This document shows, one piece after another, positions 60,805 to 64,000 of a stretch of 64,000 bases of DNA. The stretch's first letter is position 1, and the number at the start of each line of letters is the position of its first letter. The stretch comes from Diadema setosum (lineage: Eukaryota; Echinodermata; Echinoidea; Diadematoida; Diadematidae). Under the pieces are notes generated by a model. It saw only the letters and a program-made list of their open reading frames with translations. It searched no databases and was not told the origin of the DNA. Made by a program: the position numbers and the translations under genes. The DNA lies in assembly GCF_964275005.1 (NCBI RefSeq), contig NC_092686.1:14761696-14825695 (forward strand), in the 5' to 3' direction.

Positions 60805-63340
60805 CTAGACTTGGAATTTGTCAAGACTGACAAATTAGGTGATCCGATTTTTTTTAATCAATGATTCGAGTCCTGATCGCAATAGGCATGACCATATAGG
60901 TTTCATCTGTGTTTAGAGACATTGGACGTGTGATATTTGGATTCTCATTTAGAAAAGAGAGTCAGGTCTGCTATCTTTGTTACCAAATTCGGTATACACT
61001 ATAACGAAGATACAGAATGAAGTATATTTGACCATTGACCCAACTTTGCACAGCCAAGATGGCATCTGAGCAAAAAGTGGTTATTTTGTGAAATGATTCT
61101 TGTAACATGGCCTTTGCGTGTGCAAAATATGGGAAAGATAGGACATGTATTCACCAAGATACAGGTTAAAACATTTATGACCTTTGACCCTAATTTACAT
61201 ACCCAAGATGGTGTCTGATCAAGTAGTTGTTATTTTATGAAATAATGTACGTGACATAAACTAAACATGTGCCAAATATGGGGATGATAGGGGCTGTTTT
61301 TCTTGAGTTATTGCAAAGAAAGTTGCAGAGAGAAAGAAATATCTCAATACATCGAAGATAACTTTGATGTCAACCAAGTTTTTTGACGTGATCTCGGCAT
61401 TGTATGAAAAAATGAAGAATCACTGATGATATCCCAAAGTCTCAGCTACAACATATTAAAATCTGGGAGAAATTTACAGAAGAGTAAGTGAGGTAGTGCT
61501 CGATAAAGACCGTCATGTCAATTTTCATTTCCAGAAAAATTCCCTCCCATAGAGATAACACGTAAACTGGTTAAATTTGACATGGTTACATTATATCCAT
61601 TTTCACGTGGTGAAGACATCATCCGATTAAAACTTTGATTCACAAAACTTAAAGAGTATTACATTGGCTACAACATACTAAAATCTGGAAGAAATTCACG
61701 GAAGGGTAATTGAGCTAGTCGTCGATAAAGACAATCATGTCAATTTTCACATCTAGAAAAATTCCCTCCCATAGAGATAACACGTCATAATGAAGATAAA
61801 GAAAGAAGTACATATGACCTTTGACCCTACTTTGCACAGACAAGATGGCGTCTGAGCAAAAAGTGGTTATTTTGTGAAATGATTCTTGTAACATGGTCTT
61901 TACGTATGCAAAATATGGGAAAGATAAGACATGTATTCACCAAGATACAGGATAAAACATTTTTGACCTTTGACCCTAATTTACATACCCAAGAAGGTGC
62001 CCAATCAAGTAGTTGTTATTTTATGAAATAATGTACGTGACATAAACTAAACATGTGCAAAAGATTGGGCTGATAGAGCTTGTTTTTCTTGAGTTATTGC
62101 AAAGAAAGTTGCAGAAAGAAAGGAATATGAAAATACTTGGAAGATAAGCTTTAATTTCAACCAAGTTTTTGGGCATGATGCCGACTCCGTATGAAAAAAA
62201 CGAAGGGCACACAAACGATAGCCCAAAGTGTCAGCTACAACATACTAAAATATGGGAGAAATTCACCGAAGCGTAAGTGAGCTAGTGCTCGATAAAGATA
62301 GTCATGTCAGTTTTCATTTCCAGAAAAACTGCACTCCCATAGAGATAACACGTAAACTGGTCAAATTTAACAATGTTACTTTTAATCCCTTTTTACGAGG
62401 TGATGGCGTCATCCAATCAAATTGTTGTTATTATATATCTGAAAGACCATTTAATAAGGTACAACATATTGAAATTTGGACGAAAATCAACTCAAGAATA
62501 AGTGAGATATGCTTGAATGAACTTGAAATTTGATGACGTCATTTTGAAAATTTACTTTTTTAACTTTATTAAGAAATTTGATATATTTTAATCATTTTTC
62601 CAGCATTGCCAACGCATGAAATGACATGTACAACTCATCAGCTTTCAGAATATGTAAAGAAAATGGGGGGTCACCGTCCATCCTGACGAGTAAAATCGGA
62701 TTTAAAATTGGCAGTTTTTTGGCATTGTTGCACTGTATATCGCCATTGACGCGCGCGCGGAATTTCAACTTTGACGGACCCGTATGACGTCATTTTGAGT
62801 CGAATTGACTTGAAACTTGGTAGAAATATTCCTTGACATTTCAGGCATCCGATCTGTGTAAAAAAAGTGGAAATTTTTATTGCATATGAGCTGTACGTGC
62901 GTATATGCGCGCGCGCGTACGCGTCCGTCCAATTTTTTCAATTTTTCAAAAAATGCTCCAAATGGTCTGAAACGTGTGCAAAAAAAATTTGAGCTCGATT
63001 TGAGCATACAAATATTTCAACGCGCGCGTACGCGCACGTTTTAAGAGAAAATATGAATTTTGATTATATAAGTAGAATGCGCTTGACTTGAACTATATGT
63101 GACGTAAATTTCATTGAAAATTTCTATTCCATTAATGAGATAGGAGTGAGAATGTGTTTTCATATAATGACGTCATAGTGACGTCACGATCGACCAATCA
63201 CAATGATACATTAGATTTGTCGTCTTTGGGACATGATACATATATGGTATGAGTTTGAAGTTGATACTCTGAGTACTTTTTGAGTACGTAGATACACAAC
63301 TTTTGTCCAGAAATAAAGAAAGAAGAAGAAGAAGAAGAAC
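60805..63340. mobile_element. Helitron/Helentron-like element, copy 2 (right terminal hairpin missing)
   Basis: Starts CTAGACTTGG with hairpin AATTTGTCA-AGAC-TGACAAATT and AATTAGGTGATCCGA (60833-60847). It follows copy 1 through the internal units, with one extra partial unit, to the GAA repeat at 63321-63339, where it stops without the final hairpin. TGACGTCA lies at 62534, 62785, 63168 and 63179, the same spacing as in copy 1. Confidence 0.6.
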
Positions 63341-63343
63341 AAA

Positions 63344-64000
63344 CTAGAGATTGTAATTTGTCATCAGTGACAAATTAAGGTGATCCGATTTTTTTTTTTT
63401 AATCAATGATTCAAGTCCTGATCGCAATAGGCATGACCATGCAGGTTTCATCTGTGTTCAGAGACATTGGACGTGTGATGTTTGGATTCTCATTTAGAAA
63501 AGGGAGTCATATCTGCCATCATTGGTACCAAATCTGTATACACTATAACGAAGATATAGCAACAAGTACATATGACCTTTGACCCCACTTTGCACAACCT
63601 AGATGGCATCTGAGCAAAAAGTGGTTATTTTGTGAAATGATTCTTGTAACATGGTCTTTACGTGTGCAAAATATGGGAGAGATAGGACATGTATTTACTA
63701 AGATACAGGATGAAATATTTATGACCTTTGACCCTAATTTACATACCCAAGATAGTGTCCGATCAAGTAGTTGTTATTTTATGAAATAATGTACGTAACA
63801 TGAACTAAACATGTGCAAAATATAGGGGTGATAAGGGCTGTTTTTCATGAGTTATTGCAAAAGAAAGTTGCAGAAAGAAAGAAATACCTCAATACATCGA
63901 AGATAAGTTTGATTTTAACCAAGTTTTTTGACGTGATCCCGACATCATATGAAAAAAAAAAACAAAGGGCATGCAACGATAGCGCAAAGACTCAGTTACA
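63344..64000. mobile_element. Helitron/Helentron-like element, copy 3 (cut by window edge)
   Basis: Starts CTAGAGATTG with hairpin AATTTGTCA-TCAG-TGACAAATT and GGTGATCCGA, directly after the GAA repeat of copy 2 in the same orientation. It continues through the GACCTTTGACCC half-units to the end of the window. Confidence 0.6.

Overview
The window is animal nuclear DNA. It holds multi-exon genes with GT..AG introns and many short non-autonomous transposons. Gene content (UBA1, HAUS7, NDUFA12, GTP-type SUCLG2), intron sizes, long G/C homopolymer runs and the repeat types (TTAA and TA foldback MITEs, TTTTCGCG-rich elements, tRNA-derived SINEs, Helitron-like elements) fit a marine invertebrate deuterostome. 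An echinoderm is my best guess, by inference and not proven.

Layout. 621-14403 (+): eleven 3'-side exons of UBA1, the ubiquitin-activating enzyme E1. Its 5' part lies left of the window, and about 210 codons are missing at a 100-N assembly gap (13395-13494). 14404-26917: UBA1 3' flank, then an intergenic graveyard of MITEs, a broken hAT transposase and an L1-type ORF1 fragment. 26918-38700 (-): a complete ten-exon HAUS7 (augmin subunit). 38701-38955: a 255-bp gap between the start codons of HAUS7 and NDUFA12, very likely a shared bidirectional promoter. 38956-45770 (+): complete four-exon NDUFA12 (complex I accessory subunit). Its first intron is packed with at least four different transposons. 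45771-51611: convergent intergenic space with a roughly 2.4-kb Helitron-like element. 51612-60733 (-): the last six exons of SUCLG2 (GDP-forming succinyl-CoA ligase beta), whose 5' part lies beyond the right edge. 60805-64000: two more copies of the Helitron-like element, head to tail.

The genes do not form one pathway. NDUFA12 and SUCLG2 both serve mitochondrial energy metabolism; UBA1 and HAUS7 are housekeeping genes of protein turnover and the mitotic spindle.

The most interesting non-gene signals are: (1) the Helitron-like family, with a hairpin at its left end, a 13-bp-stem hairpin at the right end of the complete copy, an offset 15-bp inverted repeat, nested internal repeats, and four TGACGTCA octamers kept at identical spacing in two copies; (2) a 342-bp fully open, phase-compatible extra exon candidate inside HAUS7; (3) an exon-like ORF with an immediate poly(A) signal inside a SUCLG2 intron; (4) TTAA elements whose ends are long G and C homopolymers; (5) two TIR elements in NDUFA12 intron 1 built from repeated short motifs. 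No retrovirus-like or capsid-bearing element was recognised.
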